Shown piece by piece: positions 24,194 to 32,240 of a stretch of DNA of 64,000 bases (positions within the stretch are counted from its first letter, which is position 1; each line of letters starts with the position of its first letter). The stretch is from NCBI RefSeq assembly GCF_025244705.1, contig NZ_CP104207.1, positions 2,852,001 through 2,916,000 on the forward strand, written 5' to 3'. Source of the DNA: Sphingopyxis sp. PET50. GTDB lineage: Bacteria > Pseudomonadota > Alphaproteobacteria > Sphingomonadales > Sphingomonadaceae. The notes under the pieces are model-generated. The model saw only the letters and a list, made by a program, of their open reading frames with translations, was not told where the DNA came from and did no database searches. A program made the translations under genes and the position numbers.

Positions 24194-24363
24194 AACCCGC
24201 CGCCCTCAAATTCCAGCGCGACCTTGCTCGCCGCCACATCGCCCGCGCACGCGAGGCGGCCAAGTCGCACCCGATGTCAGACCAACGCATTGCCGCGGCG
24301 GTCGCTCCTAAGGTCGGCGCCAGCGTCGACCAGATACTCAAATGGATGAGGGAGTCCGCATGA
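24190..24363 (+). CDS. Small basic protein
   Basis: 57 aa (ALKFQRDLARRHIARAREAAKSHPMSDQRIAAAVAPKVGASVDQILKWM). ATGA overlaps on both sides. Basic helical N-terminus, possibly DNA-binding. Function unknown. Confidence 0.48.
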   Translation: MKPAALKFQRDLARRHIARAREAAKSHPMSDQRIAAAVAPKVGASVDQILKWMRESA

Positions 24364-24716
24364 GCCCGAACCAAGCCATCATCTACGCCACGATCAAGGG
24401 CCTCGCCGAACAGGGCGAGCCTTTGCCGCGGAACATCGAGATCGCCGAAATGGCGGGCGTCCCATTCAACACCACGACGTCTGCGATCGAGGCCCTGAAA
24501 GCCGCGCGCAAGATCAGGATCGAGAACCTGGGCAAGCATCGCCGGGTCGCAACGATCGTGGACACCGGCGAGCAGACGGCATGGCCTGAAGAAGTTGAGC
24601 GGCCTGAGCGTCCCAGCGACAGTTTCGCGGCCATTCTGCCCGAGCCTCGCTTCCCCTGCCCTTGGTGCGAGGTTCGGTCTGACATCGGATGTGTGCATCT
24701 TCGGAGGGCCGCCTGA
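24360..24716 (+). CDS. Winged-helix-like protein with C-terminal zinc motif
   Basis: 118 aa. Residues 4-70 (NQAIIYATIKGLAEQGEPLPRNIEIAEMAGVPFNTTTSAIEALKAARKIRIEN) look like a winged helix-turn-helix, and the C-terminus has CPWCEVRSDIGCVH, a possible zinc site. A DNA-binding regulator is likely. Confidence 0.6.
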   Translation: MSPNQAIIYATIKGLAEQGEPLPRNIEIAEMAGVPFNTTTSAIEALKAARKIRIENLGKHRRVATIVDTGEQTAWPEEVERPERPSDSFAAILPEPRFPCPWCEVRSDIGCVHLRRAA

Positions 24717-24907
24717 TGTCCTTCATCAACATCGAGGAACGCGACCTGCTTGTCCGTCGGCTCCGCGAGGTTCCCATCACCCAGGTTCGCCGGGAATGCG
24801 CCGAGCGCGGCAAGCCCCGATCCTACCTGACCCTCGCCCGGCTTGCGAAGGCCGACGACGACGCGCGCGAGGTCGGGGCCATCTCCATCGGGGATGCTTC
24901 GAAATGA
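24716..24907 (+). CDS. Small hypothetical protein
   Basis: 63 aa (MSFINIEERDLLVRRLREVPITQVRRECAERG). Helical and charged. Starts in a TGATG junction. Function unknown. Confidence 0.48.
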   Translation: MSFINIEERDLLVRRLREVPITQVRRECAERGKPRSYLTLARLAKADDDAREVGAISIGDASK

Positions 24908-25104
24908 GCGCGCGCCGCCTTGGAGACATCCTGCCCGGCATTCTCGCACGCGCCGCGACGATGCAGTCATTTCAGGAAATGCTCAACGAACTGCCGACGG
25001 AGACCGATCGGAAGGTCGCCATCTTAGACGCGCGCCGAGCGCACTTCATAACCGACGAGGACTGCTCGCTCCTCATTCAAGCATATGGGGTAGAACATGA
25101 TTGA
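24904..25104 (+). CDS. Small hypothetical protein
   Basis: 66 aa (MSARRLGDILPGILARAATMQSFQEMLNELP). ATGA overlap upstream, 8-bp overlap with the DUF1376 gene. Position beside replication genes; function unknown. Confidence 0.5.
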   Translation: MSARRLGDILPGILARAATMQSFQEMLNELPTETDRKVAILDARRAHFITDEDCSLLIQAYGVEHD

Positions 25105-25963
25105 GCAGGGCCAGTTGCCGGACCCTCTGACGCCGCCCGACTGCGATTTGCGCGGGATGCCCTTTATGCAGGTCGACATCATTCGCCTGCTCGACAGCGA
25201 CCTTTTTGCGCTGGCGAACGGCGATGAATTTCGGGCTGCCTTCACCCTGTGGTGCAAGTCCTGGCATCAGGTTCCGGCAGGCAGTTTGCCGGACGATGAT
25301 CGCATTCTGGCGCACCTTTCCGGTGAGCGTGACAGGTGGCGTGACATGCGTGACATGTCACTAAAGGGGTGGATCAAGTGCTCCGATGGACGCCTCTACC
25401 ACCCCGTCGTTTGCGAGAAAGCACTGGAGGCATTGCCCCAGCGGAAGGAGTTCAAACAGAAGAAATCGGCCGAGGCGTCACGCAAGGAACGCGAGCGCAA
25501 GGACCGCGCCGACCTGTTCGAAGCCCTAAAAGGCATTGGAATTACACCAGAATTTAACATCAAGACCAAGGAACTGCGCGAATTAGCGTCACGGCATAAC
25601 GTCACGGTCGGTCACAGTGACCAAAGCGTGACAGGTCACAACCATGTCACGGCTATAGAGAGGGAGAGGGAGAGGGACTCTATTCCTTTTCCTAACGGAA
25701 AAGGCGCGACCGAAGAAAATTCGGGCGAACTTCCCCTGCCCGATCCCGACAAGGCGTTTTGGGACAGCGCGAAATCCTATCTCGGAAAATCGTCAGGCGG
25801 CCTGATCGGCAAATGGTGCCGTGACTACGGGCAGGAAGAAACCGCGAAGGCGATCACCGCCGCGCAGGTCAGCCGTGCCGTTGAGCCGAAAAGCTACATC
25901 GAAAAGACGCTGCGCCAGTCTCGGTCGAACGGCGGGGAAGGCGGGTTCAATGGCCTATGCTGA
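25097..25963 (+). CDS. DUF1376-domain replication-associated protein
   Basis: 288 aa. Residues 20-115 (MPFMQVDIIRLLDSDLFALANGDEFRAAFTLWCKSWHQVPAGSLPDDDRILAHL, then DGRLYHPVVCEKALEA) match DUF1376, a helical domain in phage replication-region proteins. A charged Lys/Glu linker and a C-terminal domain (WDSAKSYLGKSSGGLIGKWCRDYGQEETAKAITAAQ) follow, like DnaD/helicase-loader-type tails. It precedes the primase-helicase, so it may help origin melting or loading. Confidence 0.72.
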   Translation: MIEQGQLPDPLTPPDCDLRGMPFMQVDIIRLLDSDLFALANGDEFRAAFTLWCKSWHQVPAGSLPDDDRILAHLSGERDRWRDMRDMSLKGWIKCSDGRLYHPVVCEKALEALPQRKEFKQKKSAEASRKERERKDRADLFEALKGIGITPEFNIKTKELRELASRHNVTVGHSDQSVTGHNHVTAIERERERDSIPFPNGKGATEENSGELPLPDPDKAFWDSAKSYLGKSSGGLIGKWCRDYGQEETAKAITAAQVSRAVEPKSYIEKTLRQSRSNGGEGGFNGLC

Positions 25964-26484
25964 TGCTTACTGAAAAAGAGAACGCAAAGTTTCACGCGAG
26001 ATTCGTCCGCAATGGTTCGGACGAATGCTGGCCGTGGACATATCATGTCAACCATTACGGGCACGGTCGGATGTGGGCCTGCGGGAGACACATCCTTGCA
26101 ACCCATATCGCTCTTCATCTCGATGGTAGGCCCCGCCCTGATGGCCTCTGCGCGCTGCATTCGTGCGACAATCCACGGTGCGTGAATCCTCGACACCTTC
26201 GCTGGGGAACTCAGCTTGAGAATATCAAGGACCGGGAGGATCGGGGACGCGGAGGAGCCGCAAAGGGCGAGCGAAACGGCAGCGCGAAGCTCACGCGGCA
26301 GATGGTTCGCCAAATTCGAAATGACCAGCGTTCAAGCGCGGTGGCGCCGACAGAATACGGAATATCGCGAGCGATGTTCTGCAAAATCCGACGAGGAGAG
26401 GCTTGGAAAGATGACGGAGGATTGGACCCCTCGTCGCGAGGGAAAGAGCACCTGTCCGAAGTGTTCTCACACGAGAAAAAATAA
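25957..26484 (+). CDS. HNH homing endonuclease upstream of the primase
   Basis: 175 aa. ALHSCDNPRCVNPRHLRWGTQLENIKDR is the same HNH core as at 13834-14298, followed by a related helix-turn-helix (LTRQMVRQIRNDQ). Related proteins end soon after the W-K motif; here the frame continues another 25 residues through the start of the primase zinc domain, so the gene seems to have landed right at the primase start. Overlaps the DUF1376 stop. Confidence 0.82.
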   Translation: MLMLTEKENAKFHARFVRNGSDECWPWTYHVNHYGHGRMWACGRHILATHIALHLDGRPRPDGLCALHSCDNPRCVNPRHLRWGTQLENIKDREDRGRGGAAKGERNGSAKLTRQMVRQIRNDQRSSAVAPTEYGISRAMFCKIRRGEAWKDDGGLDPSSRGKEHLSEVFSHEKK

Positions 26485-26569
26485 GCGTGACAGATGCTTA
26501 TCAGTGTCTCGAACCGGGGACGGATGGGTTTGGAATTGTTTCAACTGCGGTTGGAAGGGATGCAAGAAT
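26411..26569 (+). pseudogene. Primase zinc-binding domain, separated from the primase by a frame change
   Basis: From ATG 26411 the frame reads TEDWTPRREGKSTCPKCSHT ... NCFNCGWKG, a T7 gp4-like CPxC/CxxC zinc ribbon used for primase template recognition. After WKG the frame becomes meaningless (it stays open to 26956 as shadow), while dropping one base at about 26561 continues as ARMTLHQRHVDWLTAR in the frame of the Toprim/helicase gene. So the two were very probably one protein. Start lies inside the HNH gene. Confidence 0.6.
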
Positions 26570-27989
26570 GACACTTCACCAGCGGCACGTGGACTGGCTT
26601 ACGGCTCGCGCCCTCGATCCGGTGCTTGCCGAGCAGTTCGGACTGACCACGGTCAGCGACAACGGGGCAAACTGGCTGGTAGTTCCCTACCGCGAGGGCG
26701 AGGAAACGATCAATCACAAGTGGCGTCTGACCAGCGAGAAGCGCCACAAGATGGACCCCGGCGCGCCGCTAGCGCTGTGGAACGCCGACTGCCTGAAAGA
26801 CCCGAGACTGACGGGCGGCCAAGCCCCTTTGGTGATCACCGAAGGGGAATGGGACGCGCTGGCGGTGATCCAGTCGGGGATACCCTTCGCCGTGTCGGTT
26901 CCGAACGGCGCACCCGGCACCCCGACGCAGGACGTGGAGACGGCGAAACGGTATGAGTGGGTCGACAGGCACGCTCAGGCCTTGGCCGGGGTCAAGGAGT
27001 TCGTCATCGCGACCGATGCGGACAATGCGGGCCATAATCTCGCCGCCGATCTGGTTGCCCTGCTCGGCGTCGATCGCTGCCGCTTCATCGACTATCCCTT
27101 CCCCTGCAAGGATCTGAACGAAGTCCTGGTCGAATATGGGCCGGAGCGGGTCGTCGAGTGCATCACGACGTCGAAGCCTTACCCGGTCAAGGGCCTCTAC
27201 ACCCTCGACGACTTTCCCGAGCGCGGCGAGGTTCGATCGTTCACAGTCGGCGTTACGCCAATCGCCGAGCTAATCCGCATCGTGCCAGGCACCCTCACGG
27301 TCGTTACCGGATATGCGAACATGGGCAAGTCGAGCCTGCTCAACAACGTCATCGCCCACACGCTGAGCGAGCATTTTCCCGTCTGTGTCGCGAGCTTCGA
27401 AACCGACGTGAAGCCGATCCTCCGCGACGGTCTGCGTCAGGCGCTGATGCGGTGCGGCAAGCATGAGCTTTCGAGCCGCGACACTTCTGCGGCGGATGCG
27501 CTCCTGCGCGATCGGCTCACCGTCATTTCGCAGACGGTCGACGAAGACATGGAAATGGACCTCGAAGAGTTCCTGCGCCTCGCCTCGATCGCGGTCCGCC
27601 GCCACGGCGCGAAGATGGTCGTGCTCGACCCATGGAACGAGCTGGAGCACAAGAAGCGGCACCACGAAAGCGAGACCGAATACATCGGCCGCGCCATCCG
27701 CTCTATCAAACACTTCATCCGAACCCACGACGTGGCTTTCTGGATCGTCGCGCACCCTGCCAAGCCCATGCCGGGCGTGAAGTCCATCCCCGGCCTCTAC
27801 GAGATCAGCGGCTCAGCGCATTGGGCGAACAAGGCCGATTACGGCGTCACCTATCACCGCAAGAGCTTCGACCAGAATGAGGCCGAGATCGTCGTGACGA
27901 AGGTCAGGATGGGCCTGCCAGGTCGGCGCGGCAGCGCGAAAGTCACCTATGATTTTCGGACAAGCGAGTTCGTGGAGATCATCGCATGA
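26568..27989 (+). CDS. Toprim primase / DnaB-like helicase
   Basis: 473 aa from ATG 26568, preceded by GGAAGGG, so it can start on its own. Toprim region: PLVITEGEWDALAVIQSG (Glu) and EFVIATDADNAGHNLA (D-x-D). Helicase region: GTLTVVTGYANMGKSSLLN (Walker A), MVVLDPWNELEH (Walker B) and VAFWIVAHPAKP. The layout is that of T7 gp4-type bifunctional primase-helicases. The expected N-terminal zinc domain lies just upstream in another frame. Confidence 0.85.
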   Translation: MTLHQRHVDWLTARALDPVLAEQFGLTTVSDNGANWLVVPYREGEETINHKWRLTSEKRHKMDPGAPLALWNADCLKDPRLTGGQAPLVITEGEWDALAVIQSGIPFAVSVPNGAPGTPTQDVETAKRYEWVDRHAQALAGVKEFVIATDADNAGHNLAADLVALLGVDRCRFIDYPFPCKDLNEVLVEYGPERVVECITTSKPYPVKGLYTLDDFPERGEVRSFTVGVTPIAELIRIVPGTLTVVTGYANMGKSSLLNNVIAHTLSEHFPVCVASFETDVKPILRDGLRQALMRCGKHELSSRDTSAADALLRDRLTVISQTVDEDMEMDLEEFLRLASIAVRRHGAKMVVLDPWNELEHKKRHHESETEYIGRAIRSIKHFIRTHDVAFWIVAHPAKPMPGVKSIPGLYEISGSAHWANKADYGVTYHRKSFDQNEAEIVVTKVRMGLPGRRGSAKVTYDFRTSEFVEIIA

Positions 27990-28213
27990 CCCGCCCCAAC
28001 GGCTACCCGACATCCACCTCGATCGGAAAATTCGCCGACCAGATGCGCGACCCCGACCCTGCCAACGGACGGAAAGCCGCGCGGGAAATGCGCGAGCGGT
28101 CGGGCGGCAAATGGGTGTTCTTCAACACCGAAAATCTGACCTGGCCGGAAGAGGCTCGGGTGAACCAGTTGGCGGATGAAATTTACGGACCTTTGAAGGA
28201 GCCCAGCCAATGA
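27986..28213 (+). CDS. Small hypothetical protein
   Basis: 75 aa (ADQMRDPDPANGRKAAREMRERSGGKWVFFNTENLTWPEEARVNQLADEIYG). ATGA overlap with the helicase stop. Basic, no recognised motif. Confidence 0.5.
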   Translation: MTRPNGYPTSTSIGKFADQMRDPDPANGRKAAREMRERSGGKWVFFNTENLTWPEEARVNQLADEIYGPLKEPSQ

Positions 28214-28473
28214 CCGACCCGATCGAAATCATGGCGCTCGCCATTCTGAACTGCGACCGCAAGGCTGGCGGATGGCCCCCGGTCGAAAGCCGCGCGAACA
28301 TCCCGGAATGTCATGGATATGGCCGAAATGCGAAAGCGGTCCTCTCCGCCCTCACCGAAGCCGGTTACGCGATCGTCCCGAAAGACAGGCTCGACGATGC
28401 GAACATCATGCTCGCTATCCATGGCCTCGAGACGGTGCCGATCGTGATCAACGCAGGGAGGGTGAAGGCGTGA
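28210..28473 (+). CDS. Small hypothetical protein
   Basis: 87 aa. ALAILNCDRKAGGWPPVESR ... AVLSALTEAGYAIVPK resembles phage proteins with the pattern A..IL.ALR.AGY.IV. Overlaps both neighbours. Function unknown. Confidence 0.55.
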   Translation: MTDPIEIMALAILNCDRKAGGWPPVESRANIPECHGYGRNAKAVLSALTEAGYAIVPKDRLDDANIMLAIHGLETVPIVINAGRVKA

Positions 28474-28961
28474 GCGTGGCCCCCATCATCGCATTCCTCG
28501 ACTTCGACGGCGTTATCTCGTCACCGCGCGCGTTCATCGTGAACGAAGGCATGGACCACGATCATCGGTGGATGGACCCGGTCTCTCTCAAACTGATCGG
28601 CAAGCTTCAGCGCGATTACGGCTTCCAGTTGGTCATCTCATCGACATGGCGCGGCATCGGGCGCCCGCGCCTTGAAGCGATACTCGCGCCCTACGGTTTA
28701 GATTCCGCCCTGCATGACGACTACCGGACGGGCGAGGATGAGGACCGTAACCGTTCGGTCGAAATCAACGACTGGCTGAACCGGCATGGCTGGCCGGAAT
28801 ACATCATCCTCGATGATGACGGGTTCGAGTGGAGCGATGAGCAACGCTCGCGCTGGGTCCAGTCATGTTCGTTCAACGGATTCCTGCTCGCGAACTACGA
28901 GCAGGCGGACAAGCTGCTCAAGACAATCCGCCAGCACAACGCCCCGGAGACCCCCGCATAA
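28470..28961 (+). CDS. HAD-superfamily domain protein
   Basis: 163 aa from GTG 28470 (GTGA). FLDFDGVIS is the HAD nucleophile motif, VISSTWRG motif II, and YIILDDDGFEWSDEQ the acidic motif IV, as in the swiss-army-knife RNA-repair-like HAD group. A phosphatase acting on nucleotides or nucleic-acid ends is likely by family; substrate not predictable. Confidence 0.75.
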   Translation: MSVAPIIAFLDFDGVISSPRAFIVNEGMDHDHRWMDPVSLKLIGKLQRDYGFQLVISSTWRGIGRPRLEAILAPYGLDSALHDDYRTGEDEDRNRSVEINDWLNRHGWPEYIILDDDGFEWSDEQRSRWVQSCSFNGFLLANYEQADKLLKTIRQHNAPETPA

Positions 28962-29194
28962 TGGACCACGACCCCGACATCCCAAGCCCCGGCGAGCGGA
29001 AGTATCGCGCTGTCCCCGGCTATTTCAACCAGATGGCGGTCTGTTCGATATGCGACCGTGATGCCACCGAGACACGCATGTCATTCTACTGCATCGACTG
29101 CATCGAGGATCAGCCATTTCGATGTGACGAATGTAGAAACAGTGAAAGCCGCCCCGGCTGCAATCGGGACGGCTTTCGAAAATGTCTTAGCTGA
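28961..29194 (+). CDS. Cys-rich zinc-finger-like protein
   Basis: 77 aa. CSICDRDATETRMSFYCIDCIEDQPFRCDECRN has three Cys pairs, consistent with a zinc ribbon. Starts in a TAATG junction. A strong hairpin (29144-29177) is encoded in its last third. Confidence 0.55.
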   Translation: MDHDPDIPSPGERKYRAVPGYFNQMAVCSICDRDATETRMSFYCIDCIEDQPFRCDECRNSESRPGCNRDGFRKCLS

Positions 29195-29233
29195 CCGGCC
29201 TTGACCCTCAACCCTTTACGACAGGTGCATCAC

Positions 29234-29755
29234 ATGGGCAAGGCAACCAATCCCGCGAAGGCGCGGCAACAGGCGATAGAGGATTCCGACGACGGCGTTG
29301 AGCGGCTTTACGATGGGGTGCGGCAGAACCATCGCGCCAGCCCTCTCACCCGCTGGAAGCTGTCGGGCGACCTCACCGAAGGCCATCTCTGCGCCATCGC
29401 ATGGTGCATGAAGCGATGGGCTTTACTGGGTCACGAGGCCAGCATGACGGCCAGCTATGACGAGCGGACGAGTCGGGGAACCAGCGACGGGGAAAGCGGC
29501 GGCATGATCCTGGCCCGCATGGAGGCGCGGGACGATATGCGGCGGGTCTGCGGCGGGATCGGCGTATCGGGCGAGTATGAGCCGGGCTATATCCCTGCGG
29601 CCTATTGGCGCGTGTTCGAGAACTGCATTCGGTTCGATGAGCCTGCCGGGGTGATCGGGTCGAACCTTGGGCGGTCGGCGCCTTCAGCAAGGGCGCTGAC
29701 CGTGGTGCAATTCGTTGCGGACATCATCGTCATGAAGGAAGGTTTGACCTACTGA
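29234..29755 (+). CDS. Hypothetical early protein
   Basis: 173 aa from ATG 29234. Residues 40-80 (SPLTRWKLSGDLTEGHLCAIAWCMKRWALLG) and 120-165 (YIPAAYWRVFENCIRFDEPAGVIGSNLG) are well structured. Phage-type unknown, perhaps regulatory or antiterminator-like given the position at the end of the early region; no firm evidence. Confidence 0.55.
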   Translation: MGKATNPAKARQQAIEDSDDGVERLYDGVRQNHRASPLTRWKLSGDLTEGHLCAIAWCMKRWALLGHEASMTASYDERTSRGTSDGESGGMILARMEARDDMRRVCGGIGVSGEYEPGYIPAAYWRVFENCIRFDEPAGVIGSNLGRSAPSARALTVVQFVADIIVMKEGLTY

Positions 29756-29796
29756 TCCGGTCGCGGGTTGGCTGGGGTTGTGATAGGAGGATTGGG

Positions 29797-29988
29797 ATGG
29801 AAATGACGCCAATGGAAACATGCGCGCGGGCTTTGTGCGAACAGTGCGGATGCGACCCGGATAAGATCATCTGCGGCAATCCTCTTTGGCTCCTGTATAT
29901 TGAGAAGATTGTTAATTTCATGAGGCTTGTTGAAACCTGTAGCGCGTCTAGCATAGACGAGAGGCTCTTTCGGTATTCGAGGCCATGA
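29797..29988 (+). CDS. Small hypothetical protein
   Basis: 63 aa, AGGAGG at ideal spacing before ATG 29797. CARALCEQCGCDPDKIICGNPLWLLYIEKI resembles the start of the 97-aa protein at 30665 (ERAARALCLADGLDPDRKF), so a possible short paralogue. Confidence 0.52.
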   Translation: MEMTPMETCARALCEQCGCDPDKIICGNPLWLLYIEKIVNFMRLVETCSASSIDERLFRYSRP

Positions 29989-30098
29989 CCGAGTTCGACA
30001 AAGCACGGCGCGATTTCATCGACGCGGTTGCGGAGGCGCTGCGGATTCCGGCGATGCTGGGTTGGCTCGCGGCGAAGCTGGACAGGTGGCTGAAATGA
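29985..30098 (+). CDS. Small hypothetical protein
   Basis: 37 aa (MTEFDKARRDFIDAVAEALRIPAMLGWLAAKLDRWLK). Amphipathic helix, ATGA overlap upstream and TGATG-like junction downstream. Coding status rests on packing. Confidence 0.4.
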   Translation: MTEFDKARRDFIDAVAEALRIPAMLGWLAAKLDRWLK

Positions 30099-30280
30099 CC
30101 GATCGACCCGCCATTGACGACAAGCCCATCGAAACTCTGCGCATCATGTATGAGCTGTGGAAGCGCGATGCGAAGCCGGATGATCCGGCCCCGTCACCTG
30201 AGATTATCGCGCGCCGCGAGGCGTGGAACATGACCCCGCCCTGCCAGGTATGCGGAAGCTATCGGCATTTCGAATGTTGA
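30095..30280 (+). CDS. Small hypothetical protein with CxxC
   Basis: 61 aa from ATG 30095. IETLRIMYELWKRDAKPDD followed by CQVCGSYRHFEC, a possible zinc site. Function unknown. Confidence 0.48.
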   Translation: MTDRPAIDDKPIETLRIMYELWKRDAKPDDPAPSPEIIARREAWNMTPPCQVCGSYRHFEC

Positions 30281-30290
30281 GGACGACCCA

Positions 30291-30668
30291 ATGACCGAAC
30301 CTCGCGACATGCGCCTCGAAGATGCCCTCGCCGGTAAGCACGGCCCAGAGGTGCAGGCCAAAGCCGAGGATGCCGTGAAGGCGGCCGTCGATCAGCTCGC
30401 CCGCATGGTCGGTCGCGCGGTAGGCGGCGCCTTCAAAGGCAAGGCGACGGGTGCGCGGAAGTTTGCGAGCGGCGGCTTCGTCAAAAGCGACGGGCTATTT
30501 ATGGTCGGTAATGGCGACCGCGAGCACATAGTGCGACGCCCCGGCCTTGAGCAGCTGGCGAACAGCCTTGAATGGCGGGAAGTGCCGATGCCGGGTCCGA
30601 CCCGCATCGTCGAATTGACTTGCTCGCCCTCGCGCGGCCCGACTGTCATCAAAGGCGTGATCGGATGA
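30291..30668 (+). CDS. Hypothetical protein
   Basis: 125 aa. Helical first half (VQAKAEDAVKAAVDQLARMVGRAVGGAFKG), then KFASGGFVKSDGLFMVGNGDREHIVRRP. No recognised domain. Confidence 0.5.
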   Translation: MTEPRDMRLEDALAGKHGPEVQAKAEDAVKAAVDQLARMVGRAVGGAFKGKATGARKFASGGFVKSDGLFMVGNGDREHIVRRPGLEQLANSLEWREVPMPGPTRIVELTCSPSRGPTVIKGVIG

Positions 30669-30958
30669 CCCCGCTCGAACGCGCCGCGCGTGCGCTATGC
30701 CTTGCCGATGGCCTAGATCCTGACCGCAAGTTCAAGTCATCCGATTGGAGCGAAGGCACGGCCCCGCATGAGTTCGCTTGGCACGAATATCTGCCCAAGG
30801 CCCGCGCCGTCCTCACCGCGATCCGCGAGCCGAGTGAGGGGATGCGGGAGGCTGGCGCCGGGCAACTTTTCGGAGCAGCATCTGATGATTGGGGCGAAGA
30901 TGCCAAGAAAGTATGGGTTGCCATGATCGAAGCGGCACTGACAGAGAATGGGGCGTGA
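30665..30958 (+). CDS. Conserved phage hypothetical protein
   Basis: 97 aa. TPLERAARALCLADGLDPDR ... YLPKARAVLTAIREPSEGMREAGA follows a pattern common in small prophage proteins (ARA.LC...G.DPD..... VR.VL.A.REP...M..AG). Role unknown. ATGA overlap. Confidence 0.6.
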   Translation: MTPLERAARALCLADGLDPDRKFKSSDWSEGTAPHEFAWHEYLPKARAVLTAIREPSEGMREAGAGQLFGAASDDWGEDAKKVWVAMIEAALTENGA

Positions 30959-31055
30959 TCTCGATGGTTCGCCACTTTATTTTTCCGTTACCTAAACGAG
31001 CGATTTTTCATTTTCGTTTCAAAGGCTTGCCGATAGACCCACTGATCCCAAGGCG

Positions 31056-31084
31056 TTGATAATTGGCGATTTTCTTGCCATAAA
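31056..31084 (+). promoter_or_regulatory. Candidate sigma-70-type promoter for the AlpA-like gene
   Basis: TTGATA (31056-31061), 17-bp spacer, CATAAA (31079-31084), in a locally AT-rich 170-bp gap (30959-31135) that otherwise holds no gene. Confidence 0.45.
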
Positions 31085-31135
31085 ATGAAGCATGGAAGTG
31101 AATGGATTATTCCGTTGCTGGCAAGGAGAAGCGAG

Positions 31136-31357
31136 ATGAACCAAGCATCGCACGGTAACCGTCCCGAACGACTATTGCGTTTGAGCGCAGTTGAGGATCG
31201 AGTTGGGCTTAAAAAGAGCAAGCTCTACGAACTGATTGCCAAAGATAAATTCCCGCGCCCGATCAAATTTACTAGCGTCAACGTCTGGCCCGAGAGCCGC
31301 ATCGAAGCATGGATCGCGGAGATCGTCGCCGCTAGTGCTGTTGACCAGCGGGGCTGA
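31136..31357 (+). CDS. AlpA-family phage transcriptional regulator
   Basis: 73 aa from ATG 31136 after AAGGAG. RLSAVEDRVGLKKSKLYELIAKDKFPRPIKFTSVNVWPESRIEAWIAE is the classic AlpA helix-turn-helix. At the end of the early region and with its own promoter, it may switch on the genes beyond, but a transposon now lies 128 bp downstream. Confidence 0.78.
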   Translation: MNQASHGNRPERLLRLSAVEDRVGLKKSKLYELIAKDKFPRPIKFTSVNVWPESRIEAWIAEIVAASAVDQRG

Positions 31358-31485
31358 GTTCGTCCGACCCCGGCAGGACGTTAAGGCGCGGCCCTATCTG
31401 CGATGCATAGCGGAGACAGGCCAAGTCGCCGGGGAATTTGCCATCGGTTCGCGGGCGTTCCCAACCGATGGCAACGAGCGCATTG
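31341..31485 (+). pseudogene. Phage gene interrupted by the IS1-type transposon (5' part; 3' part at 34810-34853)
   Basis: From TTG 31341 the frame reads SGAEFVRPRQDVKARPYLRC ... FPTDGNERI and hits the element. Removing the element and one copy of the 8-bp duplication joins base 31485 to 34810 in frame: NERIDIARELSHLMRPLE and a stop at 34853, 62 aa in all. The exact restoration supports a real gene cut by insertion. Start codon uncertain (GTG 31335 also possible). Function unknown. Confidence 0.55.
31478..31485. repeat. 8-bp target duplication, left copy
   Basis: GCGCATTG, repeated at 34802-34809 directly outside the other inverted repeat. Confidence 0.85.
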
Positions 31486-31508
31486 GGTAGTGTCTCAGTT
31501 TGAATTTT
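31486..31508. repeat. Left terminal inverted repeat of the transposon
   Basis: 23 bp, perfect reverse complement of 34779-34801. The stop codon of the NYN gene (31507-31509) overlaps its inner edge. Confidence 0.9.
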
Positions 31509-32130
31509 ACGCCGGTTCTTCCAAATACAGCGATGGCATGAAGGCGACGGCCTTCCCGACACTGTTATAGACCGTTCGCGGAAGAGGGCACGTTAATAGC
31601 TGGCCTAGGGTGAGTTCCTTGCGATCCGGGATCAAATTGCCAAGGTCGCGGGCCTCACCAGCGCGACCGGGAGGGAATATGAGCGATAGCGGCACGCCAA
31701 GGCCGTTTATCATCTTCGCGGTGGGAACTTGATCGCTATCTGCGGTCACAAGGATCAGCCGTTCAGCATTGCCCGCTATCGCATCCCGCACCATCTCAAT
31801 TCCGATGGCGACGTCGGTCTGCTTTTCTTCGCGAAAAGGGCAAGTGCGATCATGCTTATAGCATATGCGATTTGATCGCTTGAAATTGCCCTCGATTGGC
31901 GTGACGCCGACAGCTCGGAGAGCGGCTAGAAAATTCTTATGCCTCCGCTGCTTAGCTTGGTCGTAGGGCCAAATAGCAGTGAAGAAATTTACTTTCTCAA
32001 GAACTTCGCCCGGTCTAATATGCTGTTCGCACAACTTCCATATATTCAGCCACTTTAAAGCCGGTTGCTCCAGCTTTTCAATAGCGTGATACAAGTTGAA
32101 CCCGTCTATGTAGACTATGACTCTGTTCAT
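31507..32130 (-). CDS. NYN-domain (PIN-like) putative RNase, transposon cargo
   Basis: 207 aa. VIVYIDGFNLYHAI is the N-terminal NYN motif with its catalytic Asp and Asn, KQTDVAIGIEMVRDAI carries the next acidic residue, and RLILVTADSDQVPTAKMINGLG the D-S-D motif. These define NYN/LabA-like PIN-fold nucleases, usually metal-dependent RNases. Active residues look intact. Stop lies in the transposon end, start faces the transposase. Lower GC than the phage. Could be a defence, toxin or RNA-processing protein. Confidence 0.82.
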   Translation of the reverse strand: MNRVIVYIDGFNLYHAIEKLEQPALKWLNIWKLCEQHIRPGEVLEKVNFFTAIWPYDQAKQRRHKNFLAALRAVGVTPIEGNFKRSNRICYKHDRTCPFREEKQTDVAIGIEMVRDAIAGNAERLILVTADSDQVPTAKMINGLGVPLSLIFPPGRAGEARDLGNLIPDRKELTLGQLLTCPLPRTVYNSVGKAVAFMPSLYLEEPA

Positions 32131-32240
32131 GTGGGCCTTGACATATCAGCAAGTTTTAGGTAAGAAAAGTGCATTCACCCGGTTGGCACCGGCCTTCCGG
32201 AAAGGGGGGCTAAGCCGTAAGGTTGGCCCCCCTACTCATT

